DNA of 64,000 nucleotides, taken from contig JAUZTG010000034.1 in assembly GCA_030734395.1 (NCBI GenBank), forward strand, positions 992,001-1,056,000, in the 5' to 3' direction. The position numbers were made by a program, and so were the translations under genes. Origin of the DNA: Sarocladium kiliense. Taxonomy: Eukaryota > Ascomycota > Sordariomycetes > Hypocreales > Sarocladiaceae. The notes under the pieces are model-generated. The model did not search any database. It worked only from the letters and a program-made list of their open reading frames with translations, and was not told the DNA's origin. Below are positions 10,855 through 23,100 of this stretch, piece after piece (within the stretch, counting starts at the first letter, position 1; each line of letters opens with the position of its first letter).

Positions 10855-12522
10855 ATGACTGACGGAGTCGCCAGGAAGACCCGGCAGTCAGCCTCCATGA
10901 CCGGTAGCTTGCCCGAACTACAGCCCCGGGTCGTCGATCTGTCGGCCCAAGATCCTCATCCAACCTCATCGCCCCCTACAACATCTGCAGCTCCTGCGAC
11001 ACCTATGGACGCTCCAGCCAGAAGCCCTTCCCCTGACGAGGCGAATCGCCCACCCGCAGATCCGGCAGACGAACAATCTGCAGCTTCAAGTACCGAAGCA
11101 CTTTCGAAAAGGATCAAGATCATCCATAGACACTGGGAGCGTGTCTGTCACGCTGTCCCCAAATGTGACACCTGCGGGAAGAAGAGCGGTCAGGCTGGCA
11201 TCTTGCAACGATGCCTGTCATGCACGACGCAGCTTTGTCGTGCTTGCGTTGAAAATGGTGCGCTTGAGCCAGAGGAGAAGTCAGCGCACCCTACGGTGCA
11301 CATCATGGATCCTGACACTGTGGACTGGTCACCTGCAACACGGGAAGAGAAAGCTGCCCAAGCGAAGCAGAAGAGGATGAAGAAGATAGCTGAGACGGGA
11401 GGAAGTACCAAAGCCAAGGCGAAAGTGAAGTCGACCGCCGTCAGAGGTGTTGGTCTCCGCAAGAAGCCGGCACGGAAGTCCACAGATGAGTCCACGACCG
11501 AGGAGGTCCGTATTGCAGAAACGACTCTTCCCGATATGACAGATACATCATCTCGTGGAGCTCTGCCGGCTTCTGCACTGATGCCTCGCCCTCAAAAGAG
11601 AGAACTGAGCCCGGATGACAATGGGGCGCCATCCCAGGTGAGAACCCCTGACCAACCTTCTCAAGAGCTGTATATCCAGGCTGACGCACATCTTCAGGGC
11701 CCTGAGAAGTATCCCAGGATGACCGCTCCGACAGAAACACCATCCAACAGTCTGGCCCCGATGCGTCCCGTGCTAGAGCCGAATCCGGCACCCAGACTTC
11801 CTCCTTTGAGCCACATTGGGCATCACAACTTCCATTATGGTCGATACAGTTCTCACGATGCCGCCCAACCCGGACCGCAAAGCTCGTATCGACCACCGTA
11901 CCAGTGTTCAAGCTATGGGCTTTCCCAATTTGTTCCTCGAACCCCTGACAATAGGCAGATGATGGATTATCGGCCCCAGAACCTCCAAAGGCACTCCGTA
12001 CCAGGAACGCCCGCTGACTCGAGACATGAACCATCTCCAGCCGTGTTCAACTCAGCTCAGGTTGGATCCAGGGAAGGACATCTCGTCCCACAAGGTGGAC
12101 AGGCGTACAGCAGGTCCATCACGGGATACCCTCCTGCTCCCCAGCCACAGCAGTACCCCGCAACTCATCCCCATCTTCGACCTCCAGTACAGCATCACGA
12201 CCACCTGCCACCACCATACCCCAACATCCAAGAGCTCGCGTCAGAGCTCTATGATGATGTCATGAGGACTCGGACCGACTACGGCTGGTCCCTATCCATC
12301 TGTCTCGTCCATGAGATTTCCCGCTCCTGGTCTCGTGGCGTACTCCATCGTCTCGCCACGGCTTTGGGACCCGCCGGTGCAGGCCTTGATGTGCTTCACT
12401 CGGTGGCGGATCGTGTGTCTGAGTGGGTTGGCTTGAGTCATGATCAGGCTCTCCAAGACTGGCTGGCAGAGGAGAGGGAGTGGCTTCGGGGGCCGGACAG
12501 ATGGGCGGGTGAGGGGAATTGA
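10855..12522 (+). CDS. Hypothetical protein with N-terminal cysteine-rich (zinc-binding) motif
   Basis: The single exon encodes 555 residues; I do not recognise a named family. Around residues 90-135 a conserved-looking block begins IIHRHWERVCHAVPKCDTC and continues with a C-X2-C-X11-C-X2-C-X4-C-X2-C pattern ending CRACVENG, which would suit a small PHD/ZZ-like zinc fold. A Lys-rich segment follows (residues about 160-215), then a long disordered Pro/Ser/Gln/His-rich middle (about 230-455). The C-terminal 100 residues look helical and globular (ELASELYDDVMRTRTDYGWS... VSEWVGLSHDQALQDWLAEE). The layout of zinc module, basic stretch and low-complexity region suggests a nuclear chromatin or transcription role, but that is inference. 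A TATA-like box and CT tract precede the start. It converges with eIF3d. Confidence 0.75.
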   Translation: MTDGVARKTRQSASMTGSLPELQPRVVDLSAQDPHPTSSPPTTSAAPATPMDAPARSPSPDEANRPPADPADEQSAASSTEALSKRIKIIHRHWERVCHAVPKCDTCGKKSGQAGILQRCLSCTTQLCRACVENGALEPEEKSAHPTVHIMDPDTVDWSPATREEKAAQAKQKRMKKIAETGGSTKAKAKVKSTAVRGVGLRKKPARKSTDESTTEEVRIAETTLPDMTDTSSRGALPASALMPRPQKRELSPDDNGAPSQVRTPDQPSQELYIQADAHLQGPEKYPRMTAPTETPSNSLAPMRPVLEPNPAPRLPPLSHIGHHNFHYGRYSSHDAAQPGPQSSYRPPYQCSSYGLSQFVPRTPDNRQMMDYRPQNLQRHSVPGTPADSRHEPSPAVFNSAQVGSREGHLVPQGGQAYSRSITGYPPAPQPQQYPATHPHLRPPVQHHDHLPPPYPNIQELASELYDDVMRTRTDYGWSLSICLVHEISRSWSRGVLHRLATALGPAGAGLDVLHSVADRVSEWVGLSHDQALQDWLAEEREWLRGPDRWAGEGN

Positions 12523-13075
12523 GATAGGCCCATCGGCCATTCGAGATGACTCAGGAAAGTTCTTTTTGGGTGGGTTGGCGGTACGGATGGTGTTGAGGAG
12601 GGGCTTAGAAGAGAAGAAGGACATGAAGTCGCAGAGCATTCGGAGCAGAACCAGTGATTTTATAGATGCGGGCGTTAGAGGCAATCGCAAACTTTGACTC
12701 TCTGACTTTGATACGATTCTGCAGTCGTACTAGGTTGGACACATGATGACCAGAACACACGTCGCGCAAGTTTGAGTGTGACTGACAACTTGGTGTTGCG
12801 GATGCAACAATGTCATACTCGGCAGTTCACTGGTGCTCTAAGCAGCAGCCGAGGACGAGTGAGTCGCATTTCAGTGTTGAAGTTGTGAGTGATATTCATG
12901 TTAGGTTGAATACTCATCTATGCGTATCATCGGCCATTTCCATGATCATGCAAATGCTTTTTCTCCTCATGGCCTCGTAGTCGTAGTCTTTGTTTTCATA
13001 CCGGACCCTATGTCATTATACAACACGGATCAACTCAACTACGTGCGCCCCTGCATGACACCCTCTTTACTCCCT
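12523..13075. other. Convergent 3' region
   Basis: The 3' ends of the 10855 gene and eIF3d meet here. Nothing resembling a gene is visible. Confidence 0.6.
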
Positions 13076-14982
13076 TTACTCGTCATCCTCGCCCTGCACA
13101 ACAACCTCCTCCTCCTCCTCATCATCATCATCATCGAGGCTGCCGACTTCGTACAGGCGCAGAATCGACTTGTTGGGATCCTTGACCAGCACGAAGCGGC
13201 CGTCGTTCTCGCGGCGCAGACACATGTCAGCGATGGTGCGGACAATACCCCAGCCGTTGGAGAGGGAGAGGTTCATCTGGGCGGCAAAGTCGCGGGGCTT
13301 CCAGCCGATGACGCCAAGAATGACGTGCTTGTCGTTGGTCTTGGGGTTGACACGGGAAACGAAACTAGAAAGGACTGTGTTAGCATGATACTCATCTTGA
13401 GAAACATGGTCGGGGTGTTGCTTACCCAAGCTTCATGATGTCAGACTTGGACAGAATGCTCTGCACCGTCCAGCGGGCCAGCTTGCAGCTGTTGTTCTTC
13501 ATCTCCGTAGCCACGACGGCACCACGCTGGGTGACGAGCTTGCTCCTCCAGTCAAGGGCACCACCGCTGCCCTGTGCCTTGCTGTCAAACTCGTTAAGAG
13601 CCTTGATGGTCATGTGCTGATCCTCGCCGCTAATGGCGTTCTTCTGAACGGCATCAACCTCAGTACGGACGATAAGGTACACAGGCTCCTCATCGTTGGT
13701 GGACAAGTCGAAGCGGCGGTACTTGTAGGCCTTGCTGGCGGGCGGGTCGGTGTCCTCGGAGGCGTTGTAGAAGGGGTTGGCGTGAGCCATCTGGACGCGG
13801 GTGGCCTCGCTCTCGATGACAACCTGGTTAGCGAAGTTGTGGTTGATGTAGGTGGCCTCCTCGGCGAGGGCGGCGGGCTGGTTGATGGTGTCCTTGGAAC
13901 CATCGGCAGCATCGAGAGGTGCATCGGCAGCGTTCTCGTTAACGGTGACCATGTCGAGGGTGGCGTTGTCGCGCTTGTCGAGGAAGATCTTGTTGCCCTG
14001 GCGGACGATGACAATGTCCCAGGGGTAGACGGAGCGGGTAGAGCACATGAGCATCGACAGGATGCTATCCGTCGCAAAGATGGTTGCCTCGTCCTTGTCT
14101 GCAAGCTCCTGGATGACGGGATCGCTAGATGTAGTGACGTTGTATGCTGCGCGGTCAATCGCTGTGAGCTTCCGTTCAGCACCCTTGATAGGTTGCTTGT
14201 CGTATGACCGGTCGTAGTAGTAAAGGAAGCCGTAGTCGTCGAGGTCCTCGCCCTCGTCGGTATCCAGGTTCAGCTTCGCCAGGCGGTTGAAGTCGATCTC
14301 CTCCAGCAGCTGCCAGTCGGGCTTGATGTTGATGCTGGCATCCCTGTTGCGCGCCGGCTTGTCATAGTCCTTCCAGCCGAAACGGCGACCGCGAGCGCCC
14401 TGTCCACCACGGCCACGGTCGTAACCACCACCATAGCCACGGCCTCCCCTACCACCGCCATCACCAGTGCGCTGGAGAGCGCCACCCCGACCAGAGCGGG
14501 CATCGCCACGTCCGCCACGCTGGCCACGACCACGAGTGAAGACAGCACCGCGGCCGTATCGGGACTTGGTAGAGTCGCGGGTGTTGCTGACAACGGAGAA
14601 ACTGGACTCATCCTCGGCCGGGGGAGCGTAGAAGGTGACGGCGTGGCTGGCACCGTAGACTTGCTGATCTGTTCGTGAAATTTGAGTTAGCAACATTATC
14701 CTTGGGATCTGCTGGTTCTTGGATATCTGCCTGTCCCTCTGTTCCTCCTCTTCAGCATGTACGTTAGAACCCACCTCTGTAGTTACGGTTGTACTGTGTA
14801 CGGCCGCCGCGCTCGCCGTCCTTGCTTCCGGTCCAGTCAGCCATACGGCCGAGCTTGTCACCCTTTGAGAAGGGCGCGTAAGGAACACCATCGAGAGTAG
14901 TCTCGCTGGTTACGGGCGGACCCCAGCCGTCGCCGGCGGGGCAGCTCTCGCAGATCTTGACGTAGTCGAGTGAGTCGGTCAT
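13076..14982 (-). CDS. Eukaryotic translation initiation factor 3 subunit D
   Basis: eIF3d is a cytoplasmic eIF3 subunit with cap-binding activity that helps recruit selected mRNAs to the 40S ribosome. Three exons are inferred: 14982-14775, 14668-13426 and 13364-13076. The introns are 106 bp (donor GTGGGT, branch GCTAAC, acceptor ACAG) and 61 bp (donor GTAAGC, acceptor CTAG). The joined protein is 579 residues, normal for the family. It begins MTDSLDYVKICESCPAGDGW, carries RYGRGAVFTRGRGQRGGRG and an RGG-rich stretch at about residues 105-155, then the conserved KPDWQLLEEIDFNRLAKL, the cap-binding domain, and GVIGWKPRDFAAQMNLSLS near the end. It finishes with an acidic DDDDDEEEEE tail. Frame continuity across both introns is exact. 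Confidence 0.95.
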
Positions 14983-15432
14983 TGTCGCAAGGTTCGTGGT
15001 GATCGCGCTTGCAACGATGGGGACTGCGATACAGGATGCTCGAAAGAAATCGGTCGGTCGTCGTATTCTGCTCCCCTACGTCGGAATTTGCATCCCACTC
15101 TCGATTTTGTGGTGGGGTGTGGGGCAGCGCCCCGCCATACGAAAACCGTGTGCCGGGTAGGCTGCGGGATACCAAAAGTTCGATAATGCACCACGAAGGA
15201 CTCAACCCCCAGCATCGGCAAATTTGACCATAATGGCACAGAAACTCAATATATTGAGGTGAGGCTGTTCAATTTGGTGTACTTTCCCTAGTCTCATGCG
15301 TATGCTGTGCCCTTTAGGCTGTGGACACACCATACCACGGAGATATCCTACAACGCCTGCCAAATCCTGATAATGAATATTATCGTGAGTATTGGAAAAG
15401 AAATTATAGTCAAATGCCCATCCCGGGACCAA
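14983..15432. other. Intergenic region between eIF3d and the bZIP gene
   Basis: This 450-bp interval holds the eIF3d promoter (minus strand) and the 3' end of the bZIP gene. No coding potential was seen. Confidence 0.6.
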
Positions 15433-16741
15433 CTAAAACGCCATAGCATCGTTTCGGTAGCCAACCACATTATCCATGGCATCTCGAACCTCCCACGCCT
15501 CCATTACAGCACCAAAACTGCGGTTCATACAAGTCAGCTACACCCGTGCTCCAAAGAGTTGGAAGAAATGAAGGCAAACGTACCCGTAGCAACGTACTCG
15601 CTCCAGAAGTCTCGATGAGAGCGCGTCAAAGTCTGCCTGGTTGAGCTTTGCGACCCGCGGATCCATAGTGACCATTTTCCATGCCATCACAGGGGTAACC
15701 TCGCCGCCTAGCTCCAGCTTGCTACTCAGATCCAGCAATCGAGCCAGATCGCCTTTGGATAAGTCCCAAGTCTGCATATCAGCCTCGCCAGCTGTCCACC
15801 TGGTGTTGAAAGGAGTCTCTTGGTTCTCCTCGGGAGGAGCACATGAAGCCATCATGGCATGCCCACACGGTGGTCCGCCGCTGGTTTTCACCATGCCGTC
15901 TATAAGCTGCCGGTGCACCATACAAGGTCTTTCCAGCCTATAGAGAATTGCAGTCAGCATGCCGTAGTTGCATCAGGGTAGGCACACCCCCTTAACTCCA
16001 TGGACGCACCGAGTCGCTCATTGAGGTGGGGGCGATGGATACGGCCGAGAGGACGAAGATAGATCGTACTTTAAGACGAAGTCAATCCCTGCTTGCTCAG
16101 GGTCGACCATTCCGGAGCCCTGAGAGCCCACAGATGATGGTCCAGGTGGGTGTACCTGGGCAGGGTTGGAGAACTGTGAGGGCGCGGGCGAGAAGGTATT
16201 CGAGGCTGTAGTGAAGTCTTCACTCCCGTAATTGGAGCTGGCTGTTGCACTTAGCTGAGAACTGAAAGGTATGCCGTTCAGCATCAGCAGGTTTTTGAGA
16301 TGCCGAGTTTCTTCGAGCAATGAGTCTTTGTCTCGTGAGACTTTGGAGTAGAGGTCCTTCATTCGGAGGAGTTCATCCTCCAGTGATTTGACATACTGCT
16401 CTTTCCGCTCTCGGTGAGTTCTGGACCGGGCGAAGTCAGTAGTGGAACATGGGACGGGGGTTATCACGGAGCTCTCACCGTTGGGCTTGTCTGTTGAGCT
16501 CTTGCCGCCGGGTCAAAGCCGGTTTAGAGTCTGGTTTTGGGCCGCGACGTTTCGGAGGATTATCTACAGCACATGATTGGTATGTGTTCTCTTACTGCAC
16601 ATCCAAGATGCAAGACTACTTACCTCGATTTGAGCGCTTATCGCTCAGGTTCTGGAGGAGAGGACCGAGGCCCGAAGCGTCCCCCGGCGAGGAGTTAGAG
16701 CCGGCTCCTACGGACTGGTCCGGAGAGAGTGACGACGACAT
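15433..16741 (-). CDS. bZIP transcription factor with Yap-like basic region
   Basis: Five exons are inferred: 16741-16624, 16563-16479, 16420-16070, 15937-15584 and 15517-15433. Joined in frame they give 330 residues. The basic region and zipper span residues about 44-100: NPPKRRGPKPDSKPALTRRQ, then NRQAQRTHRERKEQYVKSLE, then leucines at heptad spacing (DELLRMKDLYSKV...LLEETRHLKNLLMLNG). The signature NRQAQRTHR resembles the fungal Yap/Pap1 pattern NxxAQxxFR but has His in place of Phe. After a Ser/Pro-rich linker the C-terminal half has IDFVLKLERPCMVH, seen in related fungal bZIP proteins, and ends VRCYGFGAVMEAWEVRDAM. Introns are 60, 58, 132 and 66 bp. Intron 3 uses an unusual GTACGA donor, chosen because it alone restores the frame. 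It should be a nuclear DNA-binding regulator; its targets are unknown. Confidence 0.85.
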
Positions 16742-19700
16742 AGAAATACTATGTTAAGTAGTTTTTCGATGCAGTGATTTGAGTATTGGCTGGGCACGGC
16801 GGCGGCGCGAAGGGAGGTTGCAGGGTTCAAGCCAGTCGCGGGGCACTGGAGACAATAGACCAGGGAATTTTGTTCGGCGCAAAGGCACACTCCGATGACA
16901 GCGTCACCCTTATATTTTTAAAAGGGCTCCGACAGCGGGCGTGAGGCTCACAATGCCGAGTCGGTCCAATTCGAGGATTTGGAAGAAATAGGATAGCATT
17001 CGTTTTCTGATGACGACAGTGGGAATAAAGCTGAGAAGACTAGCGTCGCAAGCCACCACAGGTCCAGGCAGCGTGCTTTGGCATATCTTTGCAGGGGCGG
17101 GACGAAGGTCGAGACGGCCGCTCGTGAAGCGGTCGTGACAGCGGAGGGCGCTCTCTGACGGGCGAAGCCGATGGGACGGTGACTGACTGAGGCTGAATTG
17201 GAATTGATATTTCTGGCGACGGACGAGGATGACCCAACCCCAAGGCATCAACCGGCCTTTGCGACAATTGGTCACGCCATGGCCTTAGTAAGCTTAGGCT
17301 TCTACTCCGTATGAGAGTCGTGTATTCCGCGGGGACCTTTTGGCCTGGATGAAATCGGAACTGTCGACTCTTTCCACTCCCGAATCTACTGAGTATCCCC
17401 AAACGAGAACTTTTTCACTGTATTTACGGAATGTTCTATCATCGAGTCTTTCAGACGAAACATGCAGGTTGTCTGTAGCCACGAACTATACTGAGTCGCA
17501 TGGATAATCTCCAGGGTGGCTTGGCCCGTCCCATCCCCTTGGGAAAGTGTCAGCCCAGTCTGACTGACGATGCACCTTTGCTGTCAGCCCTACCACGTGT
17601 AGTCATCGGCTATGCGATAAGAATCCCTAGAAAAACACACAATTGTGCCGAAGGAAAACGAAACCATATGAACCGGAGCGAGAGGGCGCTTCGGCTGTCT
17701 GACGGACAGGTCAAGGGGTCCAAACGGAAAGAGGCTGCTGACGGGCGCCGGCCACGGGAGTGCCAAGGTGCTGTGACCGTTTCCAAGTACCCGACCATGT
17801 CCTACCCTGCCGTTTCCATTGCTTGATTAGACTTTGCCTACCTATAGAAACCTGGTCCAAGTACGGCCGTGTTCCATACAGACCAGTCGTGTGAACTCTT
17901 GTGCTTGATTCTCAGCAGATGTGACGCTTAAATCTCCGGCCAACTAGCCAACGCATATCCTGCCCGTTCTGTGATGGCGCGCTGCGTGATCCAGGATGTA
18001 TGGGGTAACATTTCTGGGCAGAAGGGAGCTTGCATGAAACAACGAGATGAGATGGTCGTGTTTCCCGGCTGTTCCTCGGATCCAAACAACCACATCCGTT
18101 GACGAGAGTCCACACGCTTCCGAACAAAGACGTCCTCTGCCAGCAGTATGTCATGGCACGTAATTGGCATGAAGCGACGGTCGGTGAGGGGGTTGAGGGG
18201 GGTTCGGAATGCTCGAGTGCGACCCTGGAGGTCAACGTGACCCCGATGATCGCGGGATGCTAGTGTTGGGTAAGAGGAGGGGTCCTGCATGCGAGTCAGC
18301 TGTTGTGCGTACATTATGATTATTGCCGGACAGAAGTCTCAGACAGCGCATCCGGTGCATAGTGTAGCCCTGCAAGGTAGAGTTTAGATACCAGGAGGCT
18401 GCAACCCGTCCAAGATGGGGGTGGCAGGGCTTGAGGATGAAGAGGGGCAGCGCTGCGTCTACCCGCATAGAACTGTGGTCTGGACTGGAATCCGTCGACA
18501 TGCCACCGCCCGTAAAGGCGGGATGCGGTGCATGCTTTGCAGGGATAGGCGTCATTAATAATTTAGCGCAGCAGTTTGGACAAGGTGAAGGAGGGCACGC
18601 AGGCGTGCATGAGGTGCTATTGTACGGCGGGATGAAGACATGGACTCAGGCCGACCAAGGAAGCAGTGCAGTGTGGCGCATCTGAGGCGTCGAGCTTGAC
18701 CGTGGGATGGTGCTTCTGGGGCGGTGTGAGTGTGTGCATGGTCGGATGGATAAGTGATTGCGTGTGTGTGTATTTTGATGGCACGGTAGATAGGATGGGA
18801 TGGTATATTTAGGAAGATATGTTGGGAGAGGGACATGGAGAGGGGATGCGTCGAGTGCGAACAGCAGGGCAAACAGGAAGACAATGCCGTGATGTCGGTG
18901 GCTCAACACTATGCATCATACCTTATTTCTACTCTGGCCAGCGCAGATGATTGAAAACTGGAGGCCGAAAAGTGCATTTTGTCTGGATTAAATAAGAGAA
19001 TATTTCTGAGTTGCACTGCCTATTTGTTGTGCACGGGCCCGTGATGATGAAGAGTTGTGGGAAGGTCAGTGAGTAAGGAGCAAGCATACGCGTGCACTAT
19101 CACGTGCATTGAGAGATGCGCGGCGGTATTGTTAGTGTTCAACTTGGAGCAGGGTACAGCGCATGCCCCTTGTAAGTTTGAGGCCTTCTAGGCGCTACGC
19201 ACGCTAAAAGCATTGTCAGCACAGGGGCTCTTCCCTCCCTAAGCCGCTCTGAGCAGCCTCCGCACCGCTTGGAGCACCCCGCTAGACACCCGGCCTACGC
19301 GGAGCACCGACGTCCCGTGATTGGCTGGTTCCAGCGCTCCCCGCTCAACGCACCTTTCGGCGGGAATGGGATTGTCACGGCACAGGACCAGGAGGGCAGT
19401 CAGTCAGTTAGTCAGTGAGGGATGGAGGGAGGGAGGATGGTGAGGCAGCGCTAGCGGAGGAAGAGTGGGTGAGAGCCAGCCAGCGACAAGTGTGAGCGAC
19501 CCAACCCAAACCAAGAAAGAGAGTCACGGACGCTTCAGAGAGAGTCCATGGATCCTGTCCCAAGAGTTGCAACACGCGCGCGCCCCGGTCTACCCTCCCG
19601 ACCCGTAGCATCGTGATTCTTCCTCAGGCCCCTTCTTTTTTTCCGCATCCTGCCAACAATTTCCACGATATCTGCTGCTGCATCTGTCCATCAGCCACCA

Positions 19701-20193
19701 GCCGAGCTCTAACCGTGCCCCCAAGAGCACCGTCGGCCCCCATTGAGCATCAACGATACTCTTTCAATCGCTTTGGGTGGTGGTTTCTCCGGCCCTCCCC
19801 CAGCCAAACCTTTCTCAACAGAGTCAAAATATCTCGCTCTACCTCGAATTACGGCTCTTTTCATATACTTTCCCTTAACTGCTGCTCCTGTTTCTGGCAG
19901 AGAGCATTGTCTGCCCAACGTCCAACTGCGAAACCCCCCGTCCTCGACTCCGAACCGAAACGAATCCAATACTCCACCTGCTTCCTGCAGCTTGATACCA
20001 CACGATACTGAGTTCCATCTCCGTCAGTCATGTATCGGTGCCTCGGGGGATTGTAGTCCTGGCAACTTTGCCAGACCCCGAGCCTACCGTCCATTGAGTG
20101 CTACGGCACCTTACCTCCGGCCCTGTGCCTTCGGGTGCTCGACCCTCACCTCGTAGCTCTTCTGGTTCGCCGTGGTCTGCATCTTCCTCCACC
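16742..20193. other. Gene-poor stretch before RIM15
   Basis: The 3.4 kb contains only short overlapping frames without recognisable domains. The last 600 bases (about 19600-20193) are pyrimidine-rich and probably form the RIM15 5' leader. A CAGT tetranucleotide run sits at 19397-19416. Minus-strand frames at 17040-17402 and 17928-18555 were looked at and not accepted as genes. Confidence 0.5.
19397..19416 (+). repeat. CAGT tetranucleotide repeat
   Basis: Five tandem units, four CAGT and one TAGT, lie about 780 bp upstream of the RIM15 start. It looks like a simple microsatellite. Confidence 0.8.
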
Positions 20194-23100
20194 ATGGAGG
20201 CCGAACACCCGCCAACCCTGGCGCCGCCGGCTGTCTCGAGCTTGCGTGCTTCGCAAGCCGGCGGCATGGAGAGGTCCCTTAGTCAGGATATCCGAGAAGA
20301 GCGTGAAGAACTCCGCGAGGCCGCTGAGCAGACACTCAACACTATTGTCGATCTCAACCTTGACGGAACCATCAAATGGGTCAGCCCATCATGGACTGAT
20401 GTCGTTGGGACTCGCTTCGAATCCGTCACAGGTGTACCAATATCCGACCTGATCGTCAGCGAGAACAAGACAGTCTTCACAGATGTTGTCGAATCCATGA
20501 AGCGAGATGATACGAAGAGCCACAGGGTTCGGTTTGCCATCCATCTTGGTCCTTTATCGAAGCTGCGTTGCAGTCCCGGTGTCTGTGATGGAGAAGAAGA
20601 GGAAGGGGACGTTGAGCCTGAGGTGGCTGATCTCGAGGCCCAAGGTATCATGGTGTACGACAGCGTATCAGGGGGAGAGAGCCACGTAGGTGACGAACGA
20701 AAACCCGTTGTAGTACCACCGGATTTTGCTAATCATATTATGTTCAGACCATGTGGATGCTCGGACCTTGGACGAAGCCACAGGAGATTCAGATCGACCT
20801 ACCCGCAGTTATCGTCGACTCTCTTGGTTCCGGCGCTGAAGTCCTTGCCAGCTTCCTCACTCAGCTTGCCGAAGCCGAAACAGACGATTCCGACAGGCAA
20901 CCCGACCCACCACCACCGGTGCTTTGCCGTATTTGCGAGCGGCAGATCCCACCGTGGTGGTTCGAGAAGCACACAGACCTTTGCCTCCAGGAACATCGCG
21001 CCGAGATGGATGTGCAAATTGCACAAGAGAACTTGACAGAGCATCGGCATGCCATCGTTAAGGTTCTTGATGCATTGGAGGCCCGCAAGAGCCGGTCCCT
21101 GTCTGGCGACCAACCCGCGGTACCTATGGCTGAGTACAAAGGAATGGCCATTGGCCCCCCGCCATCCACATCTTCATCTCCAGGAACCTCGTTTTCCCGA
21201 TCAAGAGATCGTTCTGGCGGCTTCGGTCATGCTAGAGCCAGATCATTCGCCGTACGACGCCCTCAAGCACGGATTGTTGAGCTTCTCATGGACTTGTGTG
21301 ATACGGCAATTGAGATCAGCCACCCTGCCATCAAGGAGTCCACGCAGAACAACGACTTCCGTGCACACTCACCGCAGTCAGAATCCAGAATTTCTCAAGT
21401 TTTGCAATGGCAGTCCCCCAGCACCAATACTCTGGAACAGGAGCAAGGCCTTGCGGCGCTCTGTGCTGATACTGAAAGGGCAGCGAGAGCCAAAGTCGAA
21501 GCAGTCTTCCGCCACCGGAAAATTCTGGAGTATGCAGAACGCATTCGTGTCGAGTTAACGGCTTTGGTTCAGGATTGCATCGATGAGGCCATCCGAAAGG
21601 CGGAACGTATCGCTGCTGGACGGCTCAGTGACTCTACTGAAGACGAAGAAGTGGATGATATGCTAGGAGCTGATGAAGGAGGAGAGACTCTTGAGCCAAC
21701 TCATTCTGTGGATAGCGCGCACCTAGAACCTGAGAACCGGGGCCGGCGCGCTGATGACGGACACAATCAAGTTGTCAATAGCCCCTCAGCTCTGGCGGCG
21801 GCTCTCCGACAAGTCTCCCTTTCCACAGATGGTCGACGAGGCTCGCGCCCCTCTTCGATGATTGCCTCAACGCGATCAAGCAGCCCAAAGGAATGCCCTA
21901 CCCCACGTTCTCACTTTGGAAGCGCTACCGCCGCAAGCCAGCCCAAGGATATCCGCCGCGATTCCTCGTACCTGATCGAGAGCGATACAGCAGACAGCGA
22001 AGGCAGCCTCCGCTCCTCGTCCGTAACCTCTAGAAATGCGCCGAGGACGGAGTCACCAATCTCAGAGTTTGGTGACCTGAGACGTGCTGCAAGTGCGCGT
22101 CAACACCATCGCCGGAGCCTGATCATTCCTGGCACGTCGTCACCTCGCCGACAAGAATCACCCTCAAGGCACCCACCACCATCGTCGCCGCTGAGGATCA
22201 AACCCCGTGGCCTGCCCCTTGCTCAAGACCATGTTGTGTCGCCCGAGGCATCGCCTATGCTTCCTAGTAGCGAGTTCAGCTCACCCATAACTCATCCGGT
22301 CCGACATCATAGGCGTCAATCATCAGCAGCCATATCGGACTTCGTCATGAGGCCGCCTCCCTCACCGCGTCTTAATGCAAATCAACCAGCGCCTCAGTCA
22401 AGACCTGCTCAGCCATCCATCAAAGATTTCGAAATCATCAAACCTATCAGTAAAGGTGCTTTTGGAAGCGTCTATCTCTCAAAGAAGAAGTCCACAGGAG
22501 AATACTTCGCCATCAAAGTCTTGAAAAAGGCCGACATGGTTGCCAAGAATCAGGTTGGCAATGTGAAGGCCGAAAGAGCCATTATGATGTGGCAAGGACA
22601 AAGCGAATTCGTCGCAAAACTGTACTGGACATTCTCCAGCAAAGACTATCTTTACTTGGTCATGGAGTATCTGAATGGCGGTGACTGCGCATCGTTGATC
22701 AAGGTTTTGGGTGGCCTCCCCGAAGAATGGGTTAAGAAGTACTTGGGCGAGGTAGTGCTTGGTGTCGAACACTTGCATAGTCGAGGCATCATCCACAGAG
22801 ATCTGAAGCCTGACAATCTCCTGATCGATCAGAAGGGACATCTCAAGCTGACAGATTTTGGTCTGTCGAGAATGGGTTTAGTTGGTCGACAAAAGCGTGC
22901 ACTCAACAGCGAGACATCAGACACAACGCCCGATCTACTAAAGCAAGGACCTTTTGCGCGCTCGGCCTCTATGGCATCTTCGCGATCGACGTCTCTCGAT
23001 CTGCATGCCACTAGCAGCCACTCGCCGGCAATGACTCCGCAAATGACACCGGATGTCGGAAGCCTTGGTCAACCCTCCTATTTCAGCCTTGGCCCGGTCC

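Noticed and set aside
13614..14207. 197-codon plus-strand frame, Gly/Val-rich
   Set aside because: It is the complement of eIF3d exon 2, and its composition reflects antisense reading of that gene.
17040..17402. 120-codon minus-strand frame beginning MGILSRFGSGKSRQ
   Set aside because: Proline/arginine-rich without any recognisable domain, and no splice partners could be found to make a longer protein.
17928..18555. Overlapping minus-strand frames of 107-128 codons
   Set aside because: Two frames overlap each other, neither has conserved-looking blocks, and no convincing splice join connects them.
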